The notes: a model not told the origin generated them from the sequence alone. Shown: positions 1 through 12,345, counted from the stretch's first letter. The stretch: DNA of 64,000 nt from Megaleporinus macrocephalus (GCA_021613375.1 CM038726.1:14069841-14133840); one strand, 5' to 3'. Program-made: numbers and translations.

Positions 1-430
1 GACTATAATTTATATTACAGTACAAAAGTTGGGGTATTGCGTTCACCTGCTAATGCTGCATTTTGTTTTGCATTCCCTCACAATAATTTTTCACCTCTTT
101 CCTAATATTGTGCATTTTGTTTCCTAGCTAATGTTTTGCGTTCCTGTATTTTGAATCCACCTGAAATAATGTAGCATTTCTTTGTTTATATTTTGCATTA
201 CTTTTCAATAATTATGTATAAAATTATTAATATTTTGCAATTTTTAAAAATATTTCTTGTTACCTCACATTAATTTGACTCTCATAATAATTTTGCGTTC
301 CTTTATAATAATTTTACATTTCAATACTAACATTTAATTTTTATATTCCATAACAAATTTGAATTCCCTTACAATAATCTATGTTCAAATGCAATTATAT
401 AGTGTTCACTTCAATTAATGTAGCATTCTC
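1..430. repeat. Degenerate AT-rich tandem-like repeat
   Basis: Related words recur with irregular spacing: TTTTGCATTCC, TTTTGCGTTCC and TTTGAATTCCC, each usually followed by ACAATAAT or ATAATAAT. This looks like a badly decayed minisatellite, or AT-rich low-complexity DNA. No coding signal is seen. The left edge is cut by the window. Confidence 0.35.
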
Positions 431-509
431 TCATATATAATATAACACATGGGAATTAAAAAAAATACAGTAAATATTAACTAGTACCACTTGTCGCCAT
501 GAGCTGATT

Positions 510-650
510 GTCATGTTTCTATTACAGATAATGATCGTGATATCTGTTATAATGTTTGATGTCAGGTTTTCATAGCAAACATGATAGCCTGTCAAGACAT
601 CAAATGTTATCACATCTGTCATAACAATTATGTGTTTTGGGTAACATGAC
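510..650. mobile_element. Palindromic MITE-like hairpin
   Basis: The left arm (about 510-563, GTCATGTT...TTTGATGTC) is an imperfect inverted copy of the right arm (about 596-650, GACATCAAA...AACATGAC), with a loop near 564-595. The element is about 140 bp. The VTTATGAC / TGTTATAA word content is, from memory, like abundant teleost foldback MITEs. No coding capacity. Confidence 0.5.
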
Positions 651-1325
651 ACTAAAATATTACTGAACAAAAACCTGTAATGACAACTCCTGATAGCCCA
701 TAGCATCTACTGTGCTGTTTGTGAACAATGTCAGTGTTCTGTAGTGGAGCTGAAGTGTTACTGAATAATGCTCTGAGTGGAGATATAGAAGACCATCTAT
801 GGTCTGAAGTTGGGTGTAAAAGCCAGCCTGGGGAGTTGGTGTTGGGTAGTGTGTGTTGTTGGAACACTAGTGTGTGTTGTTGGAGTTGTGTTGTTGTAGC
901 TCCTGCTCTGCTCTGACTCAGATTTATGATTCAGCAGCTCAGTTTGACCGCAGAAATTACTCACTCCGACACACGCCGACAACATGCCTTCTTACTCAAC
1001 GTTTACATTGTTGGAACGTTTGGGGTGGGGGGCTGTGGGCTCTGTGGACATCACATCTCTGTCAGAAAACAATTCACACTTTTTTCCCCCATGTTCGTTT
1101 TTACTATCTTGTTATTATTTTCATTCTTTCATGATCTTTTTGTACCTCTCTGAATTTTCGTTCTCTTTTTATTTCTTTCCTTTGCAATCTAATTAATTTC
1201 CTGTCTTTTTCTTTCTCTCTTTGCTTTCTTTATTTCTAGTTCTTTTATTTTTTTTAGGTTTATTCACATTTTGTATTTCTTATATTTGTAACATTAGTTT
1301 GTAAACAAGAGCAAGGAATATAGTT
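651..1325. other. Intronic sequence without recognised feature
   Basis: Mostly unique sequence. At 840-905 there is a short GTGTGTTGTTGGA duplication. From about 1078 to 1260 it becomes T/C-rich low complexity. No exon-like signal was recognised. Confidence 0.4.
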
Positions 1326-1339
1326 AAAACAAAATCAGA

Positions 1340-3981
1340 TTAGTACTGTAGCTGTTTTAATAGTACTATAGTTTAGTACTGTAGCTGTTTTAATAGTACT
1401 ATAGTTTAGTACTGTATCTGTTTTAATAGTACTGTAGTTTAGTAATGTAGCTGTTTTAATAGTACTATAGTTTAGTACTGTAGCTGGTCTAATAGTACTA
1501 TAGTTTAGTACTGTAGCTGTTTTAATAGTACTATAGTTTAGTAATGTATCTGTTTTAATAGTACTATAGTTTAGTACTGTAGCTGTTTTAATAGTACTAT
1601 AGTTTAGTACTGTATCTGTTTTAATAGTACTATAGTTTAGTAATGTAGCTGTTTTAATAGTACTATAGTTTAGTACTGTATCTGTTTTAATAGTACTATA
1701 GTTTAGTACTGTATCTGTTCTAATAGTACTATAGTTTAGTAATGTATCTGTTTTAATAGTACTATAGTTTAGTACTGTAGCTGTTCTAATAGTACTATAG
1801 TTTAGTAATGTAGCTGTTTTAATAGTACTATAGTTTAGTAATGTAGCTGTTTTAATAGTACTATAGTTTAGTACTGTAGCTGGTCTAATAGTACTATAGT
1901 TTAGTACTGTATCTGTTTTAATAGTACTATAGTTTAGTACTGTAGCTGTTTTAATAGTACTATAGTTTAGTACTGTAGCTGTTTTAATAGTACTATAGTT
2001 TAGTAATGTAGCTGTTTTAATAGTACTATAGTTTAGTAATGTAGCTGTTTTAATAGTACTATAGTTTAGTACTGTATCTGTTTTAATAGTACTATAGTTT
2101 AGTACTGTAGCTGTTCTAATAGTACTATAGTTTAGTAATGTATCTGTTTTAATAGTACTATAGTTTAGTACTGTAGTTGTTCTAATAGTACTATAGTTTA
2201 GTAATGTAGCTGTTTTAATAGTACTATAGTTTAGTAATGTAGCTGTTTTAATAGTACTATAGTTTAGTACTGTATCTGTTTTAATAGTACTATAGTTTAG
2301 TACTGTAGCTGGTCTAATAGTACTATAGTTTAGTACTGTATCTGTTTTAATAGTACTATAGTTTAGTAATGTAGCTGTTTTAATAGTACTATAGTTTAGT
2401 ACTGTATCTGTTTTAATAGTACTATAGTTTAGTACTGTATCTGTTTTAATAGTACTATAGTTTAGTACTGTACCTGTTTTAATAGTACTATAGTTTAGTA
2501 CTGTATCTGTTTTAATAGTAATATAGTTTAGTACTGTAGCTGTTTTAATAGTACTATAGTTTAGTACTGTAGCTGGTCTAATAGTACTATAGTTTAGTAC
2601 TGTAGCTGTTTTAATAGTACTATAGTTTAGTACTGTAGCTGTTCTAATAGTACTATAGTTTAGTACTGTAGCTGTTCTAATAGTACTATAGTTTAGTACT
2701 GTATCTGTTTTAATAGCACTATAGTTTAGTAATGTATCTGTTTTAATAGTACTATAGTTTGGTACTGTAGCTGTTTTAATAGTAATATAGTTTAGTACTG
2801 TAGCTGTTCTAATAGTACTATAGTTTAGTAATGTATCTGTTTTAATATTACTATAGTTTAGTACTGTAGCTGTTCTAGTAGTGCTGTAGTGTAGTACTCT
2901 AGCTGTTCTAGTACTGCTGTAGTGTAGTACTCTAGCTGTTCTAGTAGTGCTGTAGTGTAGTACTGTAGATGTTCTAGTAGTGCTGTAGTGTAGTACTTTA
3001 GCTGTTCTAGTAGTGCTGAAGTGTAGTACTGTAGATGTTCTAGTAGTGCTGTAGTGTAGTACTGTAGATGTTCTAGTAGTGCTGTAGTGTAGTACTGTAG
3101 ATGTTCTAGTAGTGCTGTAGCTGTTCTAGTAGTGCTGTAATGTAGTACTGTAGATGTTCTAGTAGTGCTGTAGTGTAGTACTGTAGATGTTCTAGTAGTG
3201 CTGTAGTGTAGTGCTGTAGCTGTTCTAGTAGTGCTGTAGTGTAGTGCTGTAGCTGTTCTAGTAGTGCTGTAGTGTAGTACTGTAGCTGTTGTAGTAGTGC
3301 TGTAGTGTAGTACTGTAGATGTTCTAGTAGTGCTGTAGTGTAGTGCTGTAGCTGTTGTAGTAGTGCTGTAGTGTAGTACTGTAGATGTTCTAGTAGTGCT
3401 GTAGTGTAGTACTGTAGATGTTGTAGTAGTGCTGTAGTGTAGTGCTTTAGCTGTTCTAGTAGTGCTGTAGTGTAGTGCTGTAGCTGTTGTAGTAGTGCTG
3501 TAGTGTAGTGCTGTAGATGTTCTAGTAGTGCTGTAGTGTAGTACTGTAGATGTTCTAGTAGTGCTGTAGTGTAGTGCTTTAGCTGTTCTAGTAGTGCTGT
3601 AGTGTAGTGCTGTAGATGTTCTAGTAGTGCTGTAATGTAGTACTGTAGATGTTCTAGTAGTGCTGTAGCTGTTCTAGTAGTGCTGTAGTGTAGTACTGTA
3701 GCTGTTCTAGTAGTGCTGTAATGTAGTACTGTAGATGTTCTAGTAGTGCTGTAGCTGTTCTAGTAGTGCTGTAGTGTAGTACTGTAGCTGTTCTAGTAGT
3801 GCTGTAGTGTAGTACTGTAGCTGTTCTAGTAGTGCTGTAATGTAGTACTGTAGATGTTCTAGTAGTGCTGTAGCTGTTCTAGTAGTGCTGTAGTGTAGTA
3901 CTGTAGCTGTTCTAGTAGTGCTGTAGTGTAGTACTGTAGCTGTTCTAGTAGTGATGTAGTGTAGTACTGTAGCTGTTCTAA
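1340..3981. repeat. 33-bp minisatellite, about 80 copies, two sequence subfamilies
   Basis: The 33-bp unit is itself two related half-units, TTTAGTACTGTAG-CTG and AATAGTACTATAG. Up to about 2870 the units are T/A-rich (GTTTTAATAGTACTATAG). After that they switch to a G-richer form (GTTCTAGTAGTGCTGTAGTG). Copies differ at a few positions (ACTG/AATG, AGC/ATC, TTTT/GGTC). The second block also has shortened units lacking the TGTAGTAC part, near 3116, 3663, 3748 and 3865. Because 33 is a multiple of three the array gives spurious open frames, such as 3740-4009 on the minus strand. Confidence 0.95.
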
Positions 3982-4317
3982 TTTGTTTAAAATAACAAGG
4001 ACATGGCAAAATTAAAATACAAAGTGTTTTTCTTATCGCTGGTGATAACTGCTAGCCAAGGCTAAACCTGTCTGAACGGATCTGGAGCTGTTAGCTGTTA
4101 TGAAGAATTTCTGTCATTTACAGGGGATCAGAGGACCTGGTTCAGATTAAGCTTATACTGAATGGTTTATTTTTCTGCTCCTCTACTGTGACAGTAGTGT
4201 GCTGTCTGAATAATACTTGGCTTTTTCTCAGCTTAGCTTTCAGCTCGAGCAGCCATTTAGCAGCGTCTGGCCCTCAGGGTCTCACACACACACATTATTA
4301 ACTTTCTTATTTCACTG

Positions 4318-4320
<3 letters not shown>
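3982..4320. other. Intronic sequence without recognised feature
   Basis: Unique sequence between the minisatellite and a TG/GA microsatellite. No gene or repeat was recognised. Confidence 0.4.
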
Positions 4321-4348
<28 letters not shown>

Positions 4349-4349
4349 G

Positions 4350-4387
<38 letters not shown>

Positions 4388-4388
4388 G
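4321..4388. repeat. (TG)n-(GA)n compound microsatellite
   Basis: About 14 TG repeats are followed directly by an interrupted GA run. Confidence 0.95.
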
Positions 4389-4540
4389 GGACTGGGGGGC
4401 AGACACTGGTCTGTCATGTAACAGTAATTGCTCCATTGATATTCCTGTTGCAATAACACAGCAGTGGCTCATTTGCATAAACTCAGCTCACCCTGCAGGG
4501 CAGACAAACACCCACCATCTCATTCAGACCCCACACATCC

Positions 4541-4837
4541 ATCCATCTCTCTCTCTCTCCCTCTCTCTCTCTCTGTTTGTTTCTCACTATCTGTTTCTTT
4601 ATCTTTCTCTCTATTTGTCTGTCTGCCTCTCTCTCTGCTCTCTGTGTGTCTTTTTTGGTTTTGGCTCATTCTTTTTTTTCCTTTTCTGTCTTATCCATCT
4701 GTCTAGCTCTATTGTCTTCTCCCTCTCTCTCTCTGTTGCTCTTTCAGTCTCTCTCTTTCTCACACTTTTAGTCTCTGTCTTTCTCTTTCTCTCATTCTCC
4801 ATCTATTTTCTTTTTCTTGCTTTTTATTTTTCCTTCT

Positions 4838-4896
<59 letters not shown>
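4541..4896. repeat. Pyrimidine-rich tract ending in long (CT)n
   Basis: About 350 bases are nearly all C and T, with CT runs at 4545-4574 and a pure (CT)28 at 4841-4896. The 203-residue Ser/Leu-rich open frame across it comes from low complexity and is not a gene. Confidence 0.9.
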
Positions 4897-4899
<3 letters not shown>

Positions 4900-7655
4900 G
4901 TAACTTGTTTTTTACGTTATGTTGTGTACATGTAACAGACAGCGCAGTCACTTCAGTGTCACATCAGTGTTTAGACAGTTTCACGTGGATCCTGAGTTGA
5001 TCTGTTAGCTGCTGTTAGCCGGCCCTTCGTTAATCCGTGTTGACGGAACGTAATGACCGACCGAGCGAAAAGGTCCTGTCAGACTCTTGTGGAATCGAAC
5101 TGCTATGGAAGCCAAGAAATTCATTCCTCTCAGTGGGACTGAGCATTAACCATGATTGCAGCCTTTACTTTGGGTTCCGTAACAGCACATTTATGGTGTT
5201 ATTCTTTCACGTCTCTGTTAGTGGATCTGCTCCTAAGAGAGCTCTAAAGATGTGTAAACTTAGCTGGGCTGAAGCTATTGGACCGATCATGTGTGTGTCA
5301 TTTATATTTGTGAGTATTGATTGGCTGTAGTTATTTAAAACATCCAGTTGTGATGCTGATCGGTGGCTGTGCCAGGTAGCAAAATGTATGAGGGCAGACC
5401 TCAAACAAGACAATTGCTTTAATTAATGACTTTACTTTGACACTATTTTGGAAATGTTTTTAATTAATTGTTGGTATCAACATCACCCTCTAGTTGACCC
5501 TCTGGTTATCTCCTATAGCCAGTGCACCGTGTTAACATTAGACTAACTGCTGTCTTCTTTGGCAATGACGTGGATTGAGGATGATCATTTAAGATATTAT
5601 TAAAGGCCACTGCTTTTCCAGGTATTTACTTTCCTTTAGTGTTTTTTGTGCATAAACTTTTTTTTCAACTGCCGGGAAAGGCCCTTTGGAATTCCAGCCC
5701 CTTTTCTCAGTAACAAGGGGACGTCATCTTGTAACACAATCCTAATTACCCACAGCCTAGCTTGCGAAGGTGGCTCGGGTCTACCAGCTTGTGTGGTATA
5801 TAAAATACATTGTGTGTTTGGGAAAACTGAAACATGTACATTTATTCTAGTGGAGAGCACTGAAAAATGAGCACTGGTGGCCTCTTTTATATATGTCTCT
5901 GCCCAGAACAGGAGAAAACAGAATAAACTGTAAGCCATGCTTTTATATGGTTCTACTGAAATGGTTCTGCAGTGTTTTCATCTGGAAAAGGAGATCATTT
6001 GCACCTTGGCAAACAAAGCTAAGTTGTTTTAGTGATGTTTATCATTTTACCAAGTAAGAGCTCCAGCAGATTGAACAGCGTGCAGTTACAGCACATGGTG
6101 GTGAACTTGAGTGCACAAGTTCAGTACGTTTATATTTATATTGGGTTTATTGTTTATTTAAATAATTTTATACGTACAAGGTTTATTGTGTTTATTTTGT
6201 ATTTGATTTATTATGATTGGTATATGTTTGGTAGTAGCTTTTAAATGTACAAGGTAAAATTTGACTAGGCCACACTAGCTTAAGGGGAAAGAGATGATTG
6301 GCACTTTGAATTTAGGTCTGTTTTCTGGTTTATATTAATTATATTAATGCAGTAATGGAAAAAAGATGAATAGCAGTGCTTTCTTCATCTTCAAACTCGT
6401 GAATTTTCAGAAGCTGTATAGCATTTGGGCTGCAGTAACATTAAGCATTGGTTCTGCTGATTGTTAGCCATGTGACCTCCTGTTTCCATACTTACTAAAT
6501 CTGGTGTAACATGTTCACATCATTTGCAAGGGAACTTTGTTGTGACTTTATACTACTACCATAAGACCCTCGAACAGCTATAGTCCTAGGGCCCATGTCT
6601 GGTTAAAGTGCCCCTTGTTTGTACTCTATAAGGTTTGCAGCGTAAAGGCCTAAAAAGATGTCAATGAATGCTTGATTCTACTGTCAATTAACCCTTCATT
6701 GCAGCTGCTGAAGACTAAGGCCAGCCAATGAGAGATCTTGCATGAATACTCTTCAACGCATTCAGAATCATCAGACTCATCTGCTGTGGGCCGAATCTGA
6801 AGCTTAAACGACGTTACAAATGTTCATACATCGCATGCAGAAACACATGTTCACCATCAAGATGCAAATCCAAATATCTTATATAGTGTAGTTATGTGTT
6901 TGTAGTACCATAAACACAACAATTCTATAAAACTATGCCTTTTCTATTTGCGGATGTCACCAGGCCTGTCCTGTTGTACAAAAACAATGTAGCTGTACAA
7001 ACTTACATGTTGACTTCAGGATCTTTAGTATATTCCTGTAACATATCTTCTCCTTCATGTTGCTGGCGATCCTTTCAGAGACTTTGATCTGGACCCTTAA
7101 ACCCATTCAAATTTGCATGCATGCATTCTGACAAAAATAGTGGAAAAACATGTAGAATTAGATCCTTCTGTGTGATAACATGAGAAAGTGATACTTTCAC
7201 TGGTGCAAAGGAACATGGGAAATGTAGTCAAGGAACAGTCCTGCATGCCTCATTGGGAGAACATGGCCCTCAGCACAAGCTGCCAAATCAGTCACACCTG
7301 ACAGGGATTCAAAAGCAAACACATCTTTTTGAGAACTTCAAAGCAGTCCGAGCGCGGATGAGCTGATCTGCCGTTAGCACAGATGCAACCTGTTTTCACC
7401 TGACGCTGAAATAGCTGACATAGCTCTGAGGATTAGAGTCCTTTCCCCGCCGCACATTTACTCCTCATACATACCACAGAGGGGTCTGTGTGTGTGCTGG
7501 TTTCATTACAGTTGTGACACAGGCAATTCTAATCTGCCCCAAGTGCAAGGTAAGACCCCCAAAGACCACCCTTAACACAGACACAACTCTGTCACTCACA
7601 TTTTTACTCACTCTCTCTCTCTCTCACCCTCTCTAACCCTCTCTCTTCAGAGTAA
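4897..7655. other. Intronic sequence, mostly unique
   Basis: No coding exon or clear repeat was recognised. The part from about 7240 to 7560 is more GC-balanced and is listed as a candidate regulatory block. A short CT run sits at 7612-7650. Confidence 0.35.
7240..7560. promoter_or_regulatory. Candidate intronic conserved element
   Basis: A unique block without simple repeats, flanked by AT-rich and purine-rich DNA. It includes GCACGAG-free, CAGCTG-poor sequence with TGACATAGCTCTGAGGATTA-type words. It is called only from composition and lack of repeats. Comparison with other fish genomes would decide. Confidence 0.15.
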
Positions 7656-8030
7656 TGGAAGGGAGAAGAGGCAGGAGTAAAAGTAAAAAAAGAAATAAAG
7701 GATAAATCAAGAAAATAAATTAGAAGCGAAGGAAAGCAAAAGGACTAAGGAAGGAAAGCAAGAATAAAAACCTTATAGGAACAAACAAAGAAATAAATAA
7801 ATAGAAAAAAAGAAAAAGGAAGGAATAAATTAAAAATTAAGTAAATTAACATGGAAGAAGAAAGGAAATGGGAAAAATAGAAAAATGAAATGAAAAAAAG
7901 GAAAGGAAAGATAAAAATAGGAAGGAGGAAAAAAGAAAAAACACTAAAGGAAGAAAAGGAAGAGAAAGAAGTAGGAAGGGAGCAAAGGAATGAAAGAAAA
8001 AAGGATAGATTGGAAAAAATAAAGTAAATA
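7656..8030. repeat. Purine-rich low-complexity tract (A/G)n
   Basis: About 375 bases are almost entirely A and G, with words such as GGAAGG, AAATAAA and AGAAAAGG. Polypurine tracts can form triplex DNA but no function is shown. Confidence 0.85.
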
Positions 8031-8102
8031 ATTACTGCTAACTCTTTTACCTCTAAGCGTATGATATTCTATAGAGATTCTTTGGATTCCTTTAATTTAC
8101 CA

Positions 8103-8185
8103 CATATCGTTGCTGTCCAAAGAAAAACAAGTAACTTTACAGTAAAGCTGAAGGAATCTTTTACTTTTAATGTTAATCTGGGGGA
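8103..8185 (+). mobile_element. Partial copy of the ATATCGTC MITE family
   Basis: It begins ATATCGTTGCTGTCCAAAGA, continues AAAACAAG and AACTTTACAG, and has TTTACTTTTAATGT, shared with the copy at 12.06 kb. It is truncated before the family's TATTGGTCC core. Confidence 0.5.
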
Positions 8186-8394
8186 TAATCTGTGATCAGG
8201 CCTTTTTTGCATATTATTAGACAATCGCACTCACACACTCTCACACAGAAAGATTTTGGAGTTAGATCTATTAGAAGGATACACAGAAAATGGGAAGCTA
8301 AAATGCAGAGAGTGAGAGAAGGTTTGTGTTCGAGAGAAAGAATGGAGAGAGATGGTCATCTTTTATTAGGCTGGTGGGTATAAAAAAGTGAAAA

Positions 8395-8400
<6 letters not shown>

Positions 8401-8427
<27 letters not shown>
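8401..8427. repeat. (TG)n microsatellite
   Basis: Thirteen TG units in an otherwise unique region. Confidence 0.95.
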
Positions 8428-8430
<3 letters not shown>

Positions 8431-8829
8431 AGGCCAGGCCTGGCTGCATGAGAGCTCATATTGTGTGTGGAGGCGGTCAGACTGAGGCTCTGGTTGGCCT
8501 CAGTCGCGTGTTTTCCTTCCACTGCTTTTCATCGCACGGATTACGGCCGGGCAAACCGACACCCGCCGCAATTATACTCACTTCAAATCTTTGTTCAGAA
8601 CGGTGTCCTATGGAAACAGTGGCTTGAGTGTGTTTCGCTTTCCTGCTGTGAGTGTGAGGGCGCATGCGTGTGCTGGACTTCTGAGGAAACCTCAGTTCTT
8701 CGCTTCCAGTGTTGTGTGCACTCGTAAGAGATGCCAGCATTTCTGTGAACGTATTTCTAGCAGCTATTGCTGTAAATGGAAGTTTGGGATGACGCAAGAC
8801 TTTCGGGTTTCACAAAACCTTGTTGTTGA

Positions 8830-9115
8830 AAATTTGTCACTGTTCCACTTTTTTCAGCTAGAGCCCCTCTGTTGTTGTTTTACCATAGGATAATGGGAGA
8901 TTACCCATTGAGAGATTGTTTTTGGGTTTGACACCACAGGTAACCAGACTCTATGGCAGACACACAGTCATACTCCCTCCACCATGCATTTCCATTTGAT
9001 ATGAGACTTACATTTTGCTGTGTGGCTTTTTCCCGCCTTACAAAGCACAGTGCGTTGAGCAGAATGTTCAAGAACATTATTCTAGTGGGGATTTGAGACA
9101 TCGGGGTAGTCTTAG
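8830..9115 (-). mobile_element. Tc1-like transposon relic, copy 1 (antisense)
   Basis: This block is a diverged direct duplicate of 10576-10858. Both contain CTCTGTTGTTG, GTTTGACACCACAGGTAACCA and GAATGTTCAAGAACATT. Translated on the minus strand, the segment near 8960-9000 reads HGGGSM-TV, which resembles the K-HGGGSIMVWG block of Tc1-family transposases. Frame is not maintained around it, so it is a dead fragment. Confidence 0.5.
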
Positions 9116-9966
9116 AAAACTGCTGAGCTACTGCTGCTGTGCTGTGTGCAATAAAAGAGCATTCACTTAAAGCTGACACCACATTATATGATACAGTTTA
9201 CTTAAATACTGCATTCGATTTAACTGGGTATGTACTGCAGTTTAAGTGATTTATAGACCTGTTATATATAATCACAGTATATATTTACAATGTCTGTAGT
9301 TTGTATGGGCCTTAACGATAGTAATTGCAGAGCGAATGACTTTCTGGCTAATGTTATGTAACCAACTGGCGTATGTAGGCGTCATGTAGCCTTATGAACA
9401 GTCTTCTGCAGTAAAATGTAATCAAATGTGAAAGGCGTCAGCGGTGCTTTATCTGGTTTGAACTGACCAGTCAAATTCGTTACAAGGTATTTTACAAACC
9501 CCTCCCTGGAAAAACTAACCCAGCGTGAATAGTGTTTTGCTATTGTCCCTATATATAATTGCCAGGGAACAAAAATAAACAAAAAAATCTTCTTCTGATC
9601 AGTTTATGTGCTGCTTTGCAATATTTGCTGTTAGGTAAATACAAATGTCGCCCCAGTATAGCTTAGCAGCTCATCTCCTGCTGAGAGCATGGTGATCAGA
9701 TCATGACCTGCCTTCACTGTGAGCTCTATTTGACTTGGGATGTAACATCCTTAGGGCACAGGGCCTAACAGCTCTAATAAATCTCAGCTTCCCGCCGCTC
9801 TGGGCGAGAGAGAGAGGGAGAGGGAGAGTGAGTGAGTGAGTGAGAGGGAGGGGGTATGGATTAAACGAAAAGGTGGGAGGGGGAGAGATAAACGTTATTT
9901 CCCACAGGATAGCATCTTCTGTTGTGGATATAGAAAAATCTACACGTCTCTGTTGACCAGCTGAGA

Positions 9967-9996
9967 CACAACCACACACACACACACACACACACA
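9967..9996. repeat. (CA)n microsatellite
   Basis: A CA run inside intronic DNA. A GAGTGAGTGAGTGAG run lies just upstream at about 9826-9843. Confidence 0.9.
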
Positions 9997-10280
9997 ACCT
10001 TTTGGAATTATCTGGATGTGAGCATGTCAGAATTATCTGGATTACTGCATGTGCAGCTCCAAAAACGTGGGGACAAAAACCCACAGCCCACATATTTCAT
10101 ATTTATCAAATGTTTACAGTCCATTTTATGGTAATTAATTTAAAAGGTTTTTGTATATATAAATGTATGTATCTTATATAGTAGTTTATAATACATAGTA
10201 ACTCAGTATTGCCTAGGAACAAAACAATTATTATAGTTTATAGTGTGTTATTATAGTTTATCATTATTCTAATATAATCT

Positions 10281-10419
10281 AATATATGTATATATATATA
10301 AGTGTATTTATATATATATATATATATATAGACACATAGTGTGTATGTATGTATGCATGTATGTATGTATATATGTTTGTGGTTTGTGTGTGTGGTGTAT
10401 GTATGTATGTATGTATGTG

Positions 10420-10487
<68 letters not shown>
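10281..10487. repeat. Compound (TA)n-(TATG)n microsatellite
   Basis: TA runs at both ends flank TATG/TG repeats. The final pure TA run is over 60 bases. The Tyr/Ile-rich open frames across it are artefacts. Confidence 0.95.
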
Positions 10488-10490
<3 letters not shown>

Positions 10491-10575
10491 CTAAAGTTAC
10501 AGTCATGTCCAAATAATGGCATGGCACTTTCTGTGCACTTACCTGGTTAAAACATAAAAAACATCCAAGACAGGA

Positions 10576-10858
10576 GGGAATTTTGTCACAATTCCTTCAG
10601 TTAGAGACCCTCTGTTGTTGATTTACTTTAGGATCATGGGAGAAAACCCACTGTTTTTTAGGTTTGACACCACAGGTAACCAAACTCTAAGGCAGCCACA
10701 CACAGTCATACTCACTCCACCATGCTTCACATTTGCTATGAGACTTACATTTAGCTGTGTGGCTTTTTTCCTCCTTACAAAACATGTGTGCATTAAGCAG
10801 AATGTTCAAGAACATTGTTCCAGTTGTGGTTTGGGACATCAGGGTAGTCTTTGTAATA
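10576..10858 (-). mobile_element. Tc1-like transposon relic, copy 2 (antisense)
   Basis: Direct duplicate of 8830-9115, about 1.75 kb away, with scattered substitutions and small indels. On the minus strand a segment near 10715 reads NVKHGGVSMTVW, close to the conserved Tc1 transposase block. A recent tandem duplication of one locus is unlikely because the intervening DNA is not duplicated. Two insertions of one family fit better. Confidence 0.5.
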
Positions 10859-12060
10859 AGGTCCCATAAATAGCACTCATGTTTAGTGTTCTTAATAATG
10901 AATACCTACAGCTTTAGGTTCCATTAATATAACATTTTAGTGGGCTCACATAAGTTACTCACAGAACTAATCCTGAGACCAAGAACCTTTCAGGAGCCTT
11001 TATTTTAAAGAGTGCAGAAATGATCAAGCATATGAGATGAGATATCTTATTTGATCTTCATATTATTGACAATCGCAAGGAGTGCAGCAGAACTGAACTG
11101 ATGATTAACTAAAATACTGAGTTTAGTTATTTTTATATATACATATACCGGCCTCTCGAACACGCCCACTGGCACTGCAGTTGGCTCTGCAGACCACAAC
11201 TGTCATACCTGGATGTCTAAAGAGTGTCACTAGAGTTGATCTAGACAGAATCAGCTGATATGATCTGAGCATCATGGCAACGTGCCAACAAAGGTGGTGC
11301 TATCTGTGTTGGAAGGCAAAGAATGTGAAAACAGTCTAACTCTGTTTCTGTGCCCTGCAAAGCATTGTGGTGTGTTTTCTCATGTCAATCAAGTGAGAGT
11401 TGTAAACACACACTATAAGGAGTGTTTTTGTCTTTTGTTCTGAGAGGTTTGCAAGGCGGTGCCTGTGTTTCTAAAACCCACAATAAATGTTAGCTTAAGA
11501 ACTAACTCCTCCAGTAGCGCACTGTAATGTTACAAACCTAAGCGATGACTGAGGACGTCAAAAGACAAACCAAATTAATTTCCTAAAGCTACCTCACAAA
11601 ATATTAAGTAATTTAATTAAAAATAATAATAATAATAAATTCTTCACATTTGCATTGTAATTTTGTGTAAAGGACGTGCTCAGACTAGTATGTGACTGAA
11701 TATGTATCGATTAGTCTGTCTGTCATTTTAACTTAATTACTTTCTTAATTAATTACTACTTAACTTAATTACTGTCTTTCAAACACTTAAAAGTTAACAG
11801 ATCACACGACACAGATTCTTGTACAGTCTGTCTGTCTGTCAATAGATACATACTACAATGTCAGAGCCCCCTTAAGAAAAAAAGCGTGCATTTCCAAAAT
11901 GAAAAGTGTGAAAACACAAAATGTTAACATGTAATGGAAGCTAAGGAAACAAAACCTTTTTCTATTTTCTACTTTTTATTGTTTCAATCATTCCATTTTT
12001 ACTATGTAAAGGCGTGCTTCATGTTTAAATGCCATTTTAACTGATGTTATGTATATTTTT
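10859..12060. other. Intronic sequence without recognised feature
   Basis: AT-rich unique sequence. A short TTAATTACTT/CTTAATTA duplication lies near 11731-11771 and TAATAATAA repeats at 11620-11637. Nothing coding was recognised. Confidence 0.35.
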
Positions 12061-12065
12061 GCTCT

Positions 12066-12222
12066 TCAAAGGAAAACAAGTATCTCTAAAATGTTAACTT
12101 TACAGTAGTAGACAAAAAACTTACTTTACTTTTAATGTAAGTCAATGGAACCAGACTTTTTTCCCTAAAAAATATTAGAGCATTATTGGTCCATTTGTCA
12201 TGAAATGTTTTATACATGTTAA
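12066..12222 (+). mobile_element. Copy of the ATATCGTC MITE family
   Basis: It contains the family words GGAAAACAAGTATCTCTAAA, TTAACTTTACAGTAG and ATTGGTCCATTTGTCATGAA in the expected order. The outer ends are decayed. Confidence 0.6.
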
Positions 12223-12295
12223 ATGTATATATATCTATATATAGAAAGATCAATAAAAAATAAAATGAATAGAATTTAGAAAAAAAATACCAAAA

Positions 12296-12298
<3 letters not shown>

Positions 12299-12341
<43 letters not shown>
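12299..12341. repeat. (AT)n microsatellite
   Basis: A pure AT run of about 42 bases. Confidence 0.95.

Positions 12342-12345
<4 letters not shown>

Noticed and set aside
1340..3981. CRISPR-like regular spacing
   Set aside because: There are no unique spacers; the whole 33-bp unit repeats, so this is a minisatellite in animal DNA.
4324..4935. A 203-codon Ser/Leu-rich open frame
   Set aside because: It runs through CT microsatellites and pyrimidine-rich low-complexity DNA.
8591..8727. A Cys-rich frame that might have been the missing LIM1 exon
   Set aside because: The Cys spacing does not fit the LIM pattern (no H-x2-C-x2-C-x2-C block) and no donor in the right phase follows.
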